Positions 62,170 to 64,000 of a stretch of 64,000 nt of DNA are shown in pieces. The stretch's first letter is position 1; each line of letters begins with the position of its first letter. This stretch comes from Bactericera cockerelli (lineage: Eukaryota; Arthropoda; Insecta; Hemiptera; Triozidae), in the NCBI GenBank assembly GCA_024516035.1, contig CM044967.1:18326810-18390809 (forward strand), read 5' to 3'. Made by a program: the position numbers and the translations under genes. The notes below the pieces were generated by a model that did no database searches, was not told where the DNA came from, and saw nothing but the letters and a program-made list of their open reading frames with translations.

Positions 62170-62228
62170 CAAGTCTATGGGACTTGAACCACGGACCTTC
62201 AGGTTACAAGTCCGCCACCTTATCGATA
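62170..62228 (-). mobile_element. SINE-A head fragment
   Basis: tgggacttgaaccacggacc, ttcaggttacaagtccgcca, ccttatcgata. Confidence 0.65.
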
Positions 62229-62416
62229 ACCAATTAATTATTGTATTTATATTATCTGTACAACTTATATTAAACAAATAAACGAGGTTTTGCTTAAACT
62301 TAACTAGCAAAAAAGGACTCTTTTAGTACTATACAACTATACAATCTATACATATTCAGTAAAGCTATCAAAAAGGACTCTTTAGTACTATACAACTATA
62401 CATATTCAGTAAAGCT

Positions 62417-62459
62417 ATCATATTTGTGTTTATACCAGAATTGTGATACCACAATTATT
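62417..62459 (-). mobile_element. SINE-A tail fragment
   Basis: atcatatttgtgtttatacc then gtgataccacaatt. Confidence 0.45.
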
Positions 62460-63147
62460 ATCGTGTGCAGAGAGTATCAGATATCGAACTATTTTAATCA
62501 GCTCCTTGAGAACTCAGAACTAGACGATCAATATAATTATTATTGAATTTTGATTTTCAAGTTCTCATCATCTCATGCGCTTCTATGTTGTAGCTAATCA
62601 GCTCTATCAATGTACGATGACTAGACAACTTTACTTTTTTATTAATTGGAATGTCGTCTTATTTCTTTAGACATTTTACATGAGATGTACAAGCAAGACT
62701 TTTTTGCCCCGATCGTCTATAAAGTGGTTTATCTGAGACGAGATTGAAGCAATATCTTGATCAACACTCGTATACTCCATAAACGTCAAATTAAGTATCA
62801 ATATAGATTCTCTTCCATCAATAAAAAAAATCAATTCTTATTTATTTCATTATTACCATCATTACGAAGCTGGCTCTCTACTAACAGACCCAATTTCACA
62901 ATTGCAAATGGATACATTTTTTTAATTTAAATTTATTTATTTTAGTAATTAAAATACAGGTAGATAGCATGCCCGACTGCCCGTCCTCCATTTAATCATG
63001 AACTTAACGAACAAGTTGGTCAGTTAACTTCACGATTAAATCAGTCCGTAAGTGACAATTCAATCCATAGTATATGTTGTGCAACACAATGCGCTAACTA
63101 TTTAGGTATAAGAAATGCCTAAATTTTATAAATATGGTAGGTAGTTT

Positions 63148-63247
63148 AAAGCGGCGGACTTCGAGTCCCAAAGATTTCAAATTTAGTTAGGCTAGTTTTT
63201 GAGTAGTTTTATTGTGATATTGATATCACGATTGTGATAATAGGTAA
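63148..63247 (+). mobile_element. Degenerate SINE-A
   Basis: agcggcggacttcgagtccc, aaatttagttaggctagttt, atatcacgattgtgataat. Confidence 0.55.
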
Positions 63248-63309
63248 CATTTAGTAGAATCCTCTTTTCCAAGATTTTTTATCCAAATTAAAGCATTATA
63301 TAGTAGAAT

Positions 63310-63652
63310 ATGTTCAGGTTTCTCTTTTAAAGAGATTATTTTCCCTTAAGAGAGGTAAATTGGACCGAGAAATTGTTATAATAATAATAATAATACTCTT
63401 TAGTGTAAGGTAATCACCAGGCGAGGATGCTCAAAGCATTTTCTACCACCTAACCCTCAGAGTCTTATTATTATGTGGTCATACACTCAAATTAATTAGG
63501 AAAAATATATGCACTGGGTGGGATTCGAACCAACTGATCCCTACACTACTTAGATTACAAGACTAGTGCCTTGACCACATGACTACCAATTGTTCTCCTA
63601 TATCGAGGTTTCTCTTATGTCCAGTTCTCTTATATCCAGGGTTCAACCGTCT
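63310..63652. mobile_element. MITE-D interrupted by SINE-B
   Basis: caggtttctcttttaaagag, agaggtaaattggaccgaga up to 63376, then from 63594 ttctcctatatcgaggtttc, ttatatccagggttcaaccg. Joined, they follow the MITE-D at 59.1 kb. Confidence 0.72.
63378..63592 (-). mobile_element. SINE-B inserted in MITE-D
   Basis: Complement with (aat)n tail, aggtaatcaccaggcgagga, ctaccacctaaccctcagag, ggtgggattcgaaccaactg, accacatgactaccaattg. aattgtt on both sides is the probable target duplication. Confidence 0.88.
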
Positions 63653-63723
63653 TATCACAAGAGTTTTGTCACATTTACTCAAACAATTTTTATATTTCCA
63701 GAGCTTGGTGGAAAGTATCTTCG

Positions 63724-63870
63724 AAGTATGTTCTGATATTCATAATAATAATAATAATAACTCTTTATTGACAAGAATAATATTGACAAAGGGCCTGACT
63801 ATTGCCTGAGGCAATCTCTGCCATCAAACCCATTCACGTACATCTAGTACAACTTCTCACTTTTCTATAC
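63724..63870 (+). repeat. HHR-L 3' part interrupted by LINE-C'
   Basis: agtatgttctgatattca (63727-63744), then the LINE-C' insertion, then attcacgtacatctagtac and aacttctcacttttct. No catalytic core remains. Confidence 0.75.
63745..63832 (-). mobile_element. LINE-C' 3' end
   Basis: Complement with (taa)n tail, actctttattgacaagaata, tattgcctgaggcaatctct, gccatcaaaccc. attca at both borders may be a short target duplication. Confidence 0.7.
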
Positions 63871-64000
63871 TCATACTGAGAATCGGACCTAGACTTAAGT
63901 TACTCCAACTCGCTCGATAAATCGCCTGAATATTAGACGCAACAAACTGCGAGTACTTAAGCCGGGGAATATCCAAAATCCATTAAATTAATCAACCCGA

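Overview
This window is a repeat-saturated, AT-rich piece of animal nuclear DNA with no protein-coding gene I can support. The repeat types (tRNA- and 5S rRNA-derived SINEs, short TA- and TTAA-flanked DNA elements, an RTE-like LINE tail, arrays of aacttctcac-type repeats) suggest an arthropod, most likely an insect. I cannot name the species. All long open frames are either translations of simple repeats or short chance frames. The only believable protein remnants are the C-terminal ends of dead LINE reverse transcriptases (22.2, 27.6, 34.0 and 43.6 kb). The window is probably intergenic or intronic.

Family labels used here are mine. SINE-A has a tRNA head with a Thr(TGT)-like anticodon loop and ends gattaacacaaatatg. 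SINE-B has a tRNA head containing ggttcgaatccc and a tail with ggtggttaccttccacta. SINE-E has a tRNA head starting tcccggtagctcagtgg. SINE-F is a 5S rRNA-derived SINE (SINE3 type). SINE-G is tRNA-derived and shares a central domain with F and a tail with the LINE. SINE-H has a Gly(GCC)-like tRNA head. SINE-I and SINE-J are other tRNA heads. K and M are two retroposons sharing only their 5' head. LINE-C is a recurrent LINE 3' end with an attgcc/ggcaat hairpin. MITE-1, MITE-2 and MITE-D are short inverted-repeat elements.

The most interesting system is a dispersed ~140-bp repeat carrying a type I hammerhead ribozyme (HHR-L). One copy (minus strand, 54.19-54.26 kb) keeps every core nucleotide, stems I and II, a GUC cleavage triplet and a minimal palindromic stem III. 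Other copies at 30.4, 34.8, 35.3 and 59.7 kb have each lost a different part of the core. Two loci show head-to-tail spacing of about 139-145 bp between cleavage sites. That is the layout expected of a retrozyme-like element copied through a small circular RNA.

Layout: 0-9 kb holds scattered SINE, LINE-C and MITE copies. 9-15.8 kb holds SINE-H, head arrays of M, and a 2.6-kb inverted-repeat element. 16.0-18.36 kb is a TA-flanked 2.36-kb foldback element inserted in a K copy. 19-25 kb has a MITE-1 cluster and LINE debris. 26.1-26.9 kb is a 32-bp minisatellite split by a K insertion, followed by a 200-bp GC-rich island. 28.9-30 kb is an inverted duplication with a SINE-E in one arm. 30-36 kb contains HHR-L repeats. 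39.06-40.17 kb is a hAT-type element with an 8-bp target duplication inside a SINE-B. 41.5-42.4 kb holds tandem repeats. 47.4-47.98 kb is a piggyBac-type TTAA element. 48-64 kb is a dense mixture of SINEs, MITEs, HHR-L copies and a TTG-rich minisatellite. Several nested insertions with clear target duplications allow relative dating of the families.
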